DNA from: Shinella fusca
GTDB lineage: Bacteria > Pseudomonadota > Alphaproteobacteria > Rhizobiales > Rhizobiaceae
Direction: 5' to 3'
NCBI RefSeq assembly: GCF_014203155.1
Contig: NZ_JACHIK010000013.1
Location: 1-64,000 of the forward strand
Length of the DNA: 64,000 nucleotides
The translations under genes and the position numbers were made by a program. Positions 19,354 to 27,339 of the stretch are shown here, piece by piece. The stretch's first letter is position 1, and each line of letters starts with the position of its first letter. Under the pieces are notes generated by a model. It had not been told where the DNA came from. It made no database searches and saw only the letters and a program-made list of their open reading frames with translations.

Positions 19354-20700
19354 ATGGCCGTCATTCATGCAAGGCAGGCGCTGCTTTCGGGCGGCTGGGC
19401 GAACGATGTGCGGCTGCATGTCGAGGCGGGCCGCATAAGCGCGGTCGAGACGGACGCCGCCCCTGAAGCCGCCGACGAGCGCCACGACACCCTCTTCGCC
19501 GGCATGCCGAACCTGCACAGCCACGCCTTCCAGCGCGGTATGGCCGGCCTTGCCGAGACGCGCGGGCCGGGCAGCGACAGTTTCTGGAGCTGGCGCAACG
19601 TCATGTACCGCTTCGCGCTCTCCATGACGCCGGACGACGTCGAGGCCGTCGCCGCCCAACTCTATGTCGAGATGCTGGAGGCCGGCTTCACCCGCGTGGG
19701 CGAGTTCCACTACCTGCATCATGACAAGGATGGCGGGCATTACGACGATATCGCCGAGATGGCCGCGCGCATCGCCGCCGCGGCCTCCACGACCGGCATC
19801 GCGCTCACGCTGCTGCCGGTCTTCTACGCCCATGCCGGCTTCGGCGGCACGGCGCCGGGCGAGGGGCAGCGCCGCTTCATCAACGATCCCGAGTCCTATG
19901 CGCGCCTGCTGGAGCGCTGCCGCGCGCTCACCGACGGCCTGCCGGAAGGCGTCACCGGCGTCGCCCCGCACAGCCTGCGCGCCGTCACGCCGCAGGAGCT
20001 TTCCGCCGTCGTCGCCATGGCCGGCGACAGGCCGGTGCATATCCACATCGCCGAGCAGGTGAAGGAGGTGGAGGACAGCATCGCCTGGTCCGGCCGACGC
20101 CCCGTGGAATGGCTGCTCGACAATCAGGCCGTCGATTCGCGCTGGTGCTTCATCCACGCCACGCACATGACCGGGGCCGAGACCGCCGGCATGGCGAAGG
20201 CCGGCGCGATTGCCGGCCTCTGCCCTGTGACGGAGGCCAATCTCGGCGACGGCATCTTCGCAGGCGCCGATTTCCTTGCCGCCGGCGGCCGATTCGGTGT
20301 GGGGTCGGATTCCAACGTGCTGATCGGCCTGCCGGACGAGTTGCGCCAATACGAATATTCGCAGCGCCTCGCCCACCGTGCCCGCAATGTGCTGGCCGCC
20401 CCCGGCGGTTCGACGGGCCGCGCGCTCTTCGACGGGGCGCTTGCCGGCGGGGCCGCCGCGCTCGGTGCGCCGTCGGGCCTTGCCGCCGGCAACGCCGCCG
20501 ATTTCGTCAGCCTTGCGCCGCGCCACGGCCTGGCGCTTGCCGGCGACGGCCTGCTCGACGGCTGGATCTTTGCCAACGGCGCGACGGTCGATTGCGTCTG
20601 GGTGAACGGGCGCAGGCAGGTCGAGGGCGGCCGCCATGTCGCGCGCGAGGCGGTCGGCCGGCGCTTTGCCGAGACGATGCGGGCGCTCGCCGACGCCTGA
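19354..20700 (+). CDS. hutF: Formimidoylglutamate deiminase
   Basis: This 448-residue amidohydrolase converts N-formimino-glutamate to N-formyl-glutamate and ammonia, feeding HutG. Metal-binding H55-S-H57 ([12 protein letters not shown]), [12 protein letters not shown], and [17 protein letters not shown] are present. The ATG at 19354 follows an excellent GGAGGGG. It is transcribed away from hutI and is followed 80 bases later by hutC. A weak AAAGGC/GCCTTT hairpin (20711-20728) lies in the gap. Confidence 0.96.
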   Translation: MAVIHARQALLSGGWANDVRLHVEAGRISAVETDAAPEAADERHDTLFAGMPNLHSHAFQRGMAGLAETRGPGSDSFWSWRNVMYRFALSMTPDDVEAVAAQLYVEMLEAGFTRVGEFHYLHHDKDGGHYDDIAEMAARIAAAASTTGIALTLLPVFYAHAGFGGTAPGEGQRRFINDPESYARLLERCRALTDGLPEGVTGVAPHSLRAVTPQELSAVVAMAGDRPVHIHIAEQVKEVEDSIAWSGRRPVEWLLDNQAVDSRWCFIHATHMTGAETAGMAKAGAIAGLCPVTEANLGDGIFAGADFLAAGGRFGVGSDSNVLIGLPDELRQYEYSQRLAHRARNVLAAPGGSTGRALFDGALAGGAAALGAPSGLAAGNAADFVSLAPRHGLALAGDGLLDGWIFANGATVDCVWVNGRRQVEGGRHVAREAVGRRFAETMRALADA

Positions 20701-20780
20701 CTTTCCATTGAAAGGCGTTGCGGCCTTTCCTAAGACAAGGAGCCGGGCGATTCCCGCCCGGCACACGCGCGGAGGCGGCC

Positions 20781-21536
20781 ATTTCCATTTCCCCCGAAGA
20801 GGACAAGCCCCAGGCCGACGGCAAGGAGCCGTCGCTGCACCGCCGCATCCTCGACGATGTGGAGGGGAAAATCCTCTCGGGCGAATGGCCGCCCGGCCAC
20901 CGCATCCCCTTCGAGCACGAATTGACCGAGCAATACCAATGCTCGCGCATGACGGTGAACAAGGCGATCACCGAGCTCGTCAAGCGCGGCCTCATCGAGC
21001 GCCGCCGCAAGTCCGGCAGCTACGTCACCCATCCGCACGCGCAATCCGCCGTGCTGGAGATCCACGATATCCGCCTGGAGGTCGAATCGCTCGGCCTGCC
21101 GTACCGTTACGAGCGCCGCAGCCGCACGGACAGGGCAGCGAAAGCCGCCGACCGCCGCCTGCTCGACCTGCCGGAGCCGACGCGCCTCACCGACATCACG
21201 GCCCTGCATTTCGCCGGCGTCCAGCCCTTCTGCCTGGAAGAGCGCATCATCAACCTCGCCGCCGTGCCCGAGACGGCCGGGGAAACCTTCGATACCGTCG
21301 CCCCCGGCCCCTGGCTCATCAGCCGCGTGCCCTGGAGCGCCGCCGAGCACCGCATCCGCGCCGTCGGCGCCGATCCCCGCGCCGCCGCGCTCCTCGCCAT
21401 CCCCCCCGGTACGCCCTGCCTCGTGGTCGAGCGCCGCACCTGGAGCGGCGGCCTCTACATCACCCACGTCCGCCTGACCTATCCCGGCGAAAAGCACGAA
21501 CTCGTCGCCGAATTCGCCCCGACCCACCCGCGGTAG
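20781..21536 (+). CDS. hutC: Histidine utilisation repressor HutC (GntR family)
   Basis: A GntR/HutC regulator: winged HTH ([19 protein letters not shown], then [20 protein letters not shown]) followed by a UTRA ligand-binding domain that senses urocanate in this family. No ATG or GTG lies before the HTH. The best ribosome site, GGAGG at 20771-20775, points five bases later to an ATT codon at 20781, which gives 251 residues. A TTG at 20718 is in frame but poorly placed. The repressor probably acts at the 19279-19290 palindrome. Function is certain; the exact start is not. Confidence 0.93.
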   Translation: MSISPEEDKPQADGKEPSLHRRILDDVEGKILSGEWPPGHRIPFEHELTEQYQCSRMTVNKAITELVKRGLIERRRKSGSYVTHPHAQSAVLEIHDIRLEVESLGLPYRYERRSRTDRAAKAADRRLLDLPEPTRLTDITALHFAGVQPFCLEERIINLAAVPETAGETFDTVAPGPWLISRVPWSAAEHRIRAVGADPRAAALLAIPPGTPCLVVERRTWSGGLYITHVRLTYPGEKHELVAEFAPTHPR

Positions 21537-21659
21537 GCATTCTTTTTGGACTGTAGAAAAAAAGACGGAGGCAGGTTGCGTCCGTCACAACGAGAGGACG
21601 CGCATCGACCAGCGCAGCCTTGCGGCAGATTGGTGTAACCGGATGGAAACAAGGGGAAA

Positions 21660-21676
21660 ATGGTGGGCGATGAGAG
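21660..21676. repeat. Attachment-site repeat, left end of element A
   Basis: This exact copy of the 17-bp core ATGGTGGGCGATGAGAG equals the 3' end of the tRNA-Val gene (CCA end included) plus one base. Copies also lie at 25206-25222 and 35863-35879. Confidence 0.9.
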
Positions 21677-21729
21677 AGCGTCCACCATCCGCTTAAAGCC
21701 TTGAATTACTTGAACCCGGCTAGCGGCGA

Positions 21730-21752
21730 GGGAGACACGATGTCTCCCTTTT
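21730..21752 (+). terminator. Hairpin terminator near left end of element A
   Basis: An 8-bp perfect stem GGGAGACA/TGTCTCCC with loop CGA is followed by TTTTG on the plus strand. It may stop read-through from the hut locus into the element. Confidence 0.6.
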
Positions 21753-21859
21753 GTGCCTCCTCATGACACAGGCTGACGAAGCACACAATAGGAACAGCTA
21801 AGACACCCGGCTTTGCAAAGTGTAGAAAGCCTACGTGGTTGCGAGCTTCTGGACAGAGG

Positions 21860-22702
21860 CTAGAGCAGCCCCCGCTCAATGAGATTGCTTTCTCCTGCTA
21901 ACGATGCAAGTAAGCTGATATGTGCTGCCGATAACTGATATTTTTCATCTACAGGGGCATCAGCACTAACAAGATGAGCCATTCCCGCCTTCAGGATATC
22001 CCTTGAGACCCCATTCTCGATGACAGCTCTTACGCCTCCATAGGTAAACGTACGAGACAGCCTCACCCCGTCTACGAGTTGGAGGCCTTCGGCTGATGCG
22101 CTGGCGATCAAAGCATAAGCACATCTAACGGTTGGTGATCGCGGGCTAGGATGTGGAGACGAAGGCAGTATCCGTTTTATCTGGCTGAGAGGCTTTATGG
22201 GTATGCTGGCAACAGGGCCGATGCTCAGCAGGAACTTGTTTAAGACTGCTCGTTCAGGGTTATCTAGTGGTTCTCCCGAAAGAGTAGCAGCATGACGTTC
22301 GAGGCTGAAGGGTGCTGCACCAGACAGATTTCCTAAACCGCCAGCTAGGTTCGTCAAACATCCACCTTCGTGCAGACGCTTGTACTGATGAATAAGCTCA
22401 GCTTCTCTCTCTAAGCATTGCTGCTGTTCGTACTGGTCGTATAACTTCTCAATACGATAGATGACGTCACCGCCGTCGCGCAAGATTTTCCTGATGACGT
22501 TACACTTGAACGGATTGCTTTCTCCTATGGGGTGATTCCTCCTCGCCTCAGCTTCATGGTCCAAGGCGCGGAAATTAGTTCCCTTTCCAATGTAGAACGG
22601 GCGACCATCTTGACGGCATAGGAGGTATACATAGAAACGACCGTTGGTCGACTTGAGAAAAGACTGCGCTTCCGTCCGAAGCCCTTCAAATACAAAACTC
22701 AT
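21860..22702 (-). CDS. GIY-YIG nuclease-domain protein
   Basis: This 280-residue protein has an N-terminal GIY-YIG domain. GRFYVYLLC (about 21-29) and PFYIGKG (35-41, the YIG half at 37-39) form the signature strands; R45 and nearby E50 could be catalytic, and N/K residues follow. It resembles the stand-alone LEM-3/COG3680-like nucleases rather than UvrC. The C-terminal 150 residues match nothing I recognise. It lies in element A, is AT-richer than the chromosome and has GAAGGG before the ATG. Possible roles are element mobility, interference with competing DNA, or defence; none is shown by the sequence. Confidence 0.8.
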   Translation of the reverse strand: MSFVFEGLRTEAQSFLKSTNGRFYVYLLCRQDGRPFYIGKGTNFRALDHEAEARRNHPIGESNPFKCNVIRKILRDGGDVIYRIEKLYDQYEQQQCLEREAELIHQYKRLHEGGCLTNLAGGLGNLSGAAPFSLERHAATLSGEPLDNPERAVLNKFLLSIGPVASIPIKPLSQIKRILPSSPHPSPRSPTVRCAYALIASASAEGLQLVDGVRLSRTFTYGGVRAVIENGVSRDILKAGMAHLVSADAPVDEKYQLSAAHISLLASLAGESNLIERGLL

Positions 22703-23484
22703 ATCCCGCCCTTCGAGCCCACCCTACAAGTCTTCTACATTGGGGCTGATAACTGGCCCACTCGATAGTCATGCCAACATGTTCGCTGTCCACAGCATCT
22801 TAGACTACGGACATGGTACGACAAGAAACTCACGGCGCCGCCTGTCCAGTGGGCGACTGGATTGCAGGCTGGCTGTGGATGGGCGCGCTGGAGAAAACCA
22901 GAAATTTTTACGAGGGGGTATTTAAATCTCTTCGTGCAGCCACTTCCCCCCATGGGCGCTGTACGTCTGTACTTGCTGCTTCGCCGCCGATTACAGGTTG
23001 GCCTAAGCTGTTCGTACTGCCTTCTGACAGGTCGAGTGGGCGAAATTCTTCTGGAATGCCGTCAAGCCCGCAGGCAGCATAAGCGCCGTGTGACCCTGCC
23101 AGTAAGCCAGCGGCTAATATGCAGGTCCGCAATGCTGACTGTATGAAAGGAATTGGGCGAGCGGATACGGATGCTTGCGAGTATGTCGCCGCCGTCATAG
23201 CTGATGCGTTCGGTTTCAATGATACGCCCCACACAGAAGGGCGGTAGGCGCGGTACGTCCCCGCGAATTGCCCTTCGATCTCTGGTGATCGGGGAGGTAG
23301 TAAACCGCACAACACGGCCCCACGGCCTTTAGTCCGAGAACCTGTTGCATACGCCGCAGGCTCCCCGACCATAGGTCGAAGAGTGGTGTCTTTCAGGACA
23401 CCGATCCTAGTTGTGACGGGCTACTACCCCCGTGGGGCCGCACGTACGGCTCCGAGGCTTGTTTCTCGCGTTCGTGCTTTGCTG
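22703..23484. other. Gene-poor stretch of element A
   Basis: No confident gene lies between the GIY-YIG gene and the integrase. Several short overlapping frames exist on both strands; the most protein-like is listed separately at 22908-23198. Several short inverted repeats occur (for example GGTGTC/GACACC around 23385-23402 and GC-rich palindromic runs near 23310-23450), so a structured RNA or decayed gene is possible. Confidence 0.5.
22908..23198 (-). CDS. Possible small exported protein
   Basis: From an ATG at 23198 this frame gives 96 residues with a plausible signal peptide (ALRTCILAAGLLAGSHGAYA, likely cleaved after AYA) and a short polar mature part. The frame stays open upstream to 23372. 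There is no clear ribosome-binding site, and a second minus-strand frame overlaps it. It was not recognised and may be spurious. Confidence 0.25.
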   Translation of the reverse strand: MTAATYSQASVSARPIPFIQSALRTCILAAGLLAGSHGAYAACGLDGIPEEFRPLDLSEGSTNSLGQPVIGGEAASTDVQRPWGEVAARRDLNTPS

Positions 23485-25140
23485 TCAATCCTGAATGGCA
23501 ATGTCAGGTTTCAGCGCTGGCAAGCTGTAATCCAGCTTTTTTATCGCTTCGTTCAACTGTTGAAGCGTGTATCCCTGCTTGAAATAATTCTGGTGAGTAA
23601 CGCCTTGCCGCGTATGGCCCACCAGTGCTTGCACAATGGCTAGATCGACCCCGATCTGCATAAGCTGGGTGACAACAGTATGCCGCAGGCTGTGAAAAAC
23701 GAGCCCGCTGTTTTTTAGGCCGAGTTCTGGCAGAAGCCGCGTATTAAAGTAATGTCCGAGACGTCGGCCCCATCCGTTTTTGGGATCGTAGGTAAAGGTG
23801 GGAAAAAGCTTCTGCTCTCCAAGGCGGCGCTTGACGGCGACATAATCCAGCAAGCCTAATTGGATCAAGCGCGGGTGCATCGGGATAAGGCGACGGGATG
23901 CTTCCGTTTTCACGCTCTTGCGGTCGCCCTCATCGTTGATGTCGAAGCAGCAGATACCGTCAACCTCACGAATGTCCTTGAGGTGGAGCTGTGCGATTTC
24001 GCTAAGCCGTGCGCCGGTGTAAATGCCGATAAGCGGTCCCCATTTCTGGTATTCCTTATTGGCAAGACCGTTCTTGTTGGACAGAACGGCAGCAAGGATA
24101 AGCTGTATCTGGTCAGGGGAGAAGGCTTCACGGCTGTCCTGATTGCGGGCCTTGTTCTGGCGGATGGCAAGTCCGACGAAAATGTTCTGGTCCACATGCC
24201 CGTTCTGCTTAGCCCAATTGAACAGGTCTCCGTAACTCTGAAGGTATTTGTTCACCGAGGTCGTATGTAGCTTTGCTACATCAGGCAGGCCGAGGATTTC
24301 AGACAAGGGACGGCCACTGGTCTCTTTCATCTTCTCGCGGTTCTTTGGGTAAGACCGAAGCGTATCCTTGACCTTCTTCGCGTCCATAGCGCCAAGGATT
24401 TTAACGTCTGTATCCGCTCCCAATATCTCTTTCAGGAGCTCAAGGTGGCTGAGTTTTTCGCTTTCGGTTTTATACGCCCAGTTTTTCCCATCCCGCTTTT
24501 CGTCAACGTAGGCTTTGATGGTATCGGCAAGGGGCATGCCTTTCTCTGTGGGGGCTATCTGCGTCGGTGGGGCAATATGCTGTGCCGGTGAATTAAGATC
24601 GAAATCCGCCACCTCAGCATCGTAGGCAAGCACGTCTTCAAGGAAACGCCGATAGCCCCGTTTTACATCCCGTTCCAGCTTGTCGTACAGGTCCGCACCC
24701 TTGGCGATGTCGAGGCCGAACCTGTCGATGAAGCGTGCCAGCAATTCGTCGTCGGATTTAACGAACGATAGCGGCCTACCTGTTTCGATTGCCTGTTCGG
24801 CAATCTTGAGGCTGGTCTGGTAAAGATCGCGGTCGCTGGCGCTCAAGCCGCCCGCTGCATCTATCTCTTTTCTGGTTTGGTCCCTCAATTCCCGAAAATG
24901 GTTTTGAAGGGTGGTGCGTAAATGCTGGTAGTCCATGCGGCAGGCAATTCCGACATTATTATATTGTTCGCCTATGTGGATCAAAGGGCGCGATAAACGC
25001 AACGCCTTTCGGGGATCGCGGGTCTGTAGCGATACCTTGATGTCGGATGCCAGTTTTTGTGGATGGAGTTGCCGGGGCAGGGGCCAGCGCAGATAAAAGA
25101 TACCGTTACGCGACCGCAGCAAATAAGCCGGAATGAGCAA
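23485..25140 (-). CDS. Tyrosine recombinase/integrase of element A
   Basis: A 551-residue site-specific integrase. The N terminus (YLLRSRNGIFYLRWPLPRQL) fits the DUF6538-type arm-binding head found on phage integrases. The C-terminal catalytic domain shows the conserved set: R in IYTGARLSEIAQL, K in VKTEASRRLIP, H-x-x-R in FHSLRHTVVTQL, H in VGHTRQG and the nucleophile Tyr in HQNYFKQGY. A TTG at 25140 with GAGGGAG upstream is the preferred start; the open frame continues to 25317 but would then cross the attachment core. Its position 66 bases from the core matches an integrase acting on that site. Confidence 0.92.
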   Translation of the reverse strand: MLIPAYLLRSRNGIFYLRWPLPRQLHPQKLASDIKVSLQTRDPRKALRLSRPLIHIGEQYNNVGIACRMDYQHLRTTLQNHFRELRDQTRKEIDAAGGLSASDRDLYQTSLKIAEQAIETGRPLSFVKSDDELLARFIDRFGLDIAKGADLYDKLERDVKRGYRRFLEDVLAYDAEVADFDLNSPAQHIAPPTQIAPTEKGMPLADTIKAYVDEKRDGKNWAYKTESEKLSHLELLKEILGADTDVKILGAMDAKKVKDTLRSYPKNREKMKETSGRPLSEILGLPDVAKLHTTSVNKYLQSYGDLFNWAKQNGHVDQNIFVGLAIRQNKARNQDSREAFSPDQIQLILAAVLSNKNGLANKEYQKWGPLIGIYTGARLSEIAQLHLKDIREVDGICCFDINDEGDRKSVKTEASRRLIPMHPRLIQLGLLDYVAVKRRLGEQKLFPTFTYDPKNGWGRRLGHYFNTRLLPELGLKNSGLVFHSLRHTVVTQLMQIGVDLAIVQALVGHTRQGVTHQNYFKQGYTLQQLNEAIKKLDYSLPALKPDIAIQD

Positions 25141-25205
25141 GCCAATGTCTCCCTCGAATGGCTCACTGGCCAAATTCAAGGTGCAAGGCTTTGATTTTAA
25201 GGGGA

Positions 25206-25222
25206 ATGGTGGGCGATGAGAG
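25206..25222. repeat. Attachment-site repeat between elements A and B
   Basis: An exact 17-bp copy of the tRNA-Val 3'-end core, shared as the right end of element A and the left end of element B. The ATG of its first three bases is in frame with the following small gene. Confidence 0.9.
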
Positions 25223-25472
25223 CCCAATTGTTTCCCACATTTCCAATGCGCACAGCGAGAATGAGACACAACAAAAAATCGAGGAAAAACAATCCTCGCT
25301 AAATCAGGGTGTCTCACGTTTTTCTAGCGCAGTCGAATGGCTTTGTGTCCACCTCGACGACTGCCCGCGCCCCGTCGTTCCCTATGTCAAACAAGCGTAC
25401 GGCCTTAGCAATCTGGAGGCCTGCGAAGCTCTCCGGCTTGCGAACCTGAAGCGCGGAACGGGGGCCGAATGA
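25206..25472 (+). CDS. Small hypothetical protein, first gene of element B
   Basis: This 88-residue protein was not recognised. The only reasonable ATG is the one inside the attachment core (25206); AAGGGGA lies immediately upstream, a little close. The C-terminal half (FSSAVEWLCVHLDDCPRPVV, YGLSNLEACEALRLAN) looks like a compact helical domain, while the N-terminal 30 residues are polar. The stop at 25470-25472 is followed one base later by the GTG of the replication-like gene, so the two are probably co-translated. If translation starts downstream at a rare codon the protein would be shorter. Confidence 0.65.
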   Translation: MVGDESPIVSHISNAHSENETQQKIEEKQSSLNQGVSRFSSAVEWLCVHLDDCPRPVVPYVKQAYGLSNLEACEALRLANLKRGTGAE

Positions 25473-25473
25473 C

Positions 25474-26292
25474 GTGCCTGCTGAGGTAAACCGCGACATC
25501 CATCTCGGCTTCATGGCATTTGGTGCGCTTGCTGATTTGACCAGCAATGAGCGCCGGGTCGCGTTCGCAATCCTCGATCACTACAACAAGCGCGACGGCC
25601 GCTGCGATCCTAGCGGCGAGCGTTTGGCGAAGCTGCTGGAAATGGACCGCACCAGCGTTGTGAAGGCGGTATCCCGGCTTTGCAACGTCTTCGGCCTTTT
25701 CGAGAAGGTTAGCCACGGCGGCCACAATCATTGCGCCTCGTACCGTCCTCAGTGGCGTCGCTACCGCGAAATCATGGGCGAATGGAACGCTAAAGCGCGA
25801 GGCCGCGATCCACGTTCAAACATGGCGAAATCACCACAGGCAACGTGGCGAAATCACCACACTGAACGTGGTGAAATCACCACACAAACCGATCTTATTA
25901 ACCGAATAGATAAGTATGGAAATAGTGGAAGGGCCGCACCAAGCGCGGAACCGCCCACGGATGACCTGCGGCAGGATCAGCGCAGTCAGGCGCGTGTCGA
26001 AACGGTGAATGGGCTCTTGAGAGGGAGCCTGAAGCGGGTGAACGGCGGACGCTCACCGAGCCATGCATCCGTTGCAAGGCAACAGGCCGAGAAGAGGCTC
26101 GACGCCGATCTTATCAGCCTTGGGTTGCATGCCCACGCTGACGCCATGAACCGAATGGACGAGGGCACGCAAGCCGACGCGGTCGATGCTGAGATGCATC
26201 GACGCGGCGCAGGCCTCGCCTTGCTGCAAGAGCGCCTCGGCCTCGGAGGTGGGCGCGGACCGCCCGACAGGGGGGGCGGGTCGAAAGTCTAG
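25474..26292 (+). CDS. HTH-domain replication-like protein of element B
   Basis: This 272-residue protein starts at GTG 25474. Residues about 12-85 form a helix-turn-helix domain of the HTH_36/phage replication-protein type (FMAFGALADLTSNERRVAFA; SGERLAKLLEMDRTSVVKAV). Such domains head replication initiators of phages and plasmids. The middle of the gene contains three 23-bp direct repeats and an AT-rich run, as in initiator genes that contain their own origin. The C-terminal half is polar and low in complexity. A role as initiator is inferred; plain transcriptional regulation is the alternative. Confidence 0.7.
   Translation: MPAEVNRDIHLGFMAFGALADLTSNERRVAFAILDHYNKRDGRCDPSGERLAKLLEMDRTSVVKAVSRLCNVFGLFEKVSHGGHNHCASYRPQWRRYREIMGEWNAKARGRDPRSNMAKSPQATWRNHHTERGEITTQTDLINRIDKYGNSGRAAPSAEPPTDDLRQDQRSQARVETVNGLLRGSLKRVNGGRSPSHASVARQQAEKRLDADLISLGLHAHADAMNRMDEGTQADAVDAEMHRRGAGLALLQERLGLGGGRGPPDRGGGSKV
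25821..25930 (+). repeat. Iteron-like repeats with adjoining AT-rich run (candidate origin)
   Basis: Three copies of an 18-bp core close to CGTGGCGAAATCACCACA start at 25821, 25844 and 25867, so the spacing is exactly 23 bp. Twenty-three is not a multiple of three, so the copies are read in three different frames and encode unrelated peptides. This points to selection on DNA rather than protein. An AT-rich stretch (about 25889-25926) follows directly, as in iteron origins. Confidence 0.7.
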
Positions 26293-26361
26293 AAACCCTC
26301 TCGCTCCCAGACCCGCGCCCCCCTCATTCAGAGGTTTTTTCCTTGCGGAGCGAGTTTTTTC

Positions 26362-26862
26362 ATGGGTGATCGCCCTATTCCAGCCACTGGAAGCACGGCC
26401 TACATAAAGAAAATCAATAGCTTAGCATCTATGAAGGCCCGAGAAATGCCGAATAAATCCCGACTTGCGAGCCATTCTTTTATCGCCGACCTCTTCGGCG
26501 CGCAGCCTTCGTGCGAGCTGCCGGCCGTCGTCCGGCATGCGGTTTGCGCAGAGTGCGGCAAGTCGTTCGGAACGGAGCTTGGCATGGGGCGTCCGGCGAA
26601 GTTCTGCACGGTCGCGTGTCGCAGCAAGCACCGTCGCGGTCAGCAGCGCGCCTGGCGTGGTGCCGCTGCCACCGATGGACACGAGACGCCACGTTCCTGC
26701 GCCTTCTGCGGCGGCGCCCTCCCGCCGCGCTCACCCGGTCCCGGCCGGGATCGCCAGTTTTGTCGCCGCGCGTGCTTCCGCGCCTTCCAGCGAGGCGAGC
26801 GGCCTCCCGACCAGACCATGATTTTCCCTCTCCCCCTCGACCAACGAAAGGAACCGACATGA
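26362..26862 (+). CDS. Small protein with two zinc-binding Cys clusters
   Basis: This 166-residue protein has two cysteine clusters of treble-clef/zinc-ribbon form: CAECGKSFG...KFCTVACRSKH and, about 45 residues later, CAFCGG...QFCRRACFRAF. Each has CxxC followed by CxxxC. It probably binds DNA or RNA; no nuclease histidines are obvious. The start is uncertain (ATG 26362, 26431 or 26446). It overlaps the next gene by ATGA, so the two are translationally coupled. The family was not recognised. Confidence 0.7.
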   Translation: MGDRPIPATGSTAYIKKINSLASMKAREMPNKSRLASHSFIADLFGAQPSCELPAVVRHAVCAECGKSFGTELGMGRPAKFCTVACRSKHRRGQQRAWRGAAATDGHETPRSCAFCGGALPPRSPGPGRDRQFCRRACFRAFQRGERPPDQTMIFPLPLDQRKEPT

Positions 26863-27110
26863 CCGATGCTGATCTTGAAACCCATGACCGCCAGGTCACG
26901 GCCGTCGCACAGGCCGTCGCGAAGTTGCTGCCAAAACTCAATGCTCAGGGCTTCACGCCGGAAGCGATTTTCGAGGGGGCGGTGAAGGGCGGAGCGACGG
27001 CGCTCCTCGCCGGCACCTCCGCCAGCGCGGAAGAGGTGGCCGGCCTTCTTGAGGAGATGGCGGTGGGATTCCGCAATCTCGAAAAGCCGAACCTGCATGT
27101 GGTTCAGTAG
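26859..27110 (+). CDS. Small hypothetical protein of element B
   Basis: This 83-residue, mostly helical acidic protein (MTDADLETHDRQVTAVAQAV...) was not recognised. It overlaps the zinc-finger gene by four bases (ATGA). AAAGGAA precedes the start. The position between replication and capsid genes is where small packaging or regulatory proteins of phages often sit, but no motif supports that. Confidence 0.7.
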   Translation: MTDADLETHDRQVTAVAQAVAKLLPKLNAQGFTPEAIFEGAVKGGATALLAGTSASAEEVAGLLEEMAVGFRNLEKPNLHVVQ

Positions 27111-27119
27111 CCATGCGTG

Positions 27120-27148
27120 TTGACGCGGTTTCTGAACACGCGCATATT
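27120..27148 (+). promoter_or_regulatory. Candidate promoter of the capsid/tail genes
   Basis: TTGACG (27120-27125) and CATATT (27143-27148) are 17 bases apart, about 190 bases upstream of the capsid gene in the longest non-coding gap of the element's structural part. Confidence 0.45.
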
Positions 27149-27339
27149 GCGCCTGCACTTCCCGTTCGGCAGCATGATGCGCTCTGCCCCAGCCGTTCCC
27201 GGATTTGCAGGCCCGGATGCGTTCCGCGCAGCGAAAATCACCCCAAAATTAGACCGCCTCGGCGGGCGAATGGCGTTTGCATCCGCAAGATGATGCTTTC
27301 CGTTTCGCTGTCGCCCAGGCTAGACCAAAGGAACGCATC

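Larger units (their letters stand above)
21537..21859. other. Intergenic boundary between hut locus and mobile island
   Basis: No gene is seen. The stretch holds a weak GACGGA/TCCGTC hairpin (21564-21586) after hutC, the left attachment repeat (21660-21676), and a hairpin terminator (21730-21752). GC content drops visibly to the right of the repeat, in keeping with foreign DNA. Confidence 0.7.
21660..25222. mobile_element. Element A: small integrative element in tRNA-Val
   Basis: The element of about 3.5 kb is bounded by two copies of the tRNA-Val 3'-end core. It carries a tyrosine recombinase whose N terminus abuts the right core copy, a GIY-YIG protein, and about 780 bases without a convincing gene. 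GC is lower than in the flanking core genome. It is too small for a phage, so it is a mini-island or a decayed element. Tandem with element B, which shares the 25206-25222 core. Confidence 0.8.

Noticed and set aside
19249-20766. N-terminal extension of hutI across hutF to 913 codons
   Set aside because: HutI is complete from 19248 with a ribosome site; the upstream frame is antisense to hutF and crosses the operator.
23062-23310. 82-codon minus-strand frame overlapping the possible exported protein, resembling an overlapping Rz/Rz1 arrangement
   Set aside because: No TM helix or lipobox of spanin type is present; the C-A-A-C in the other frame does not fit a lipobox.
25141-25317. Longer start for the element A integrase
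   Set aside because: It would pass through the attachment core and change on excision; the TTG at 25140 with GAGGGAG gives the family-typical N terminus.
25821-25889. CRISPR-like reading of the three 23-bp repeats
   Set aside because: The repeats are contiguous with 5-base gaps, lie in a coding gene and have no spacers or cas genes.
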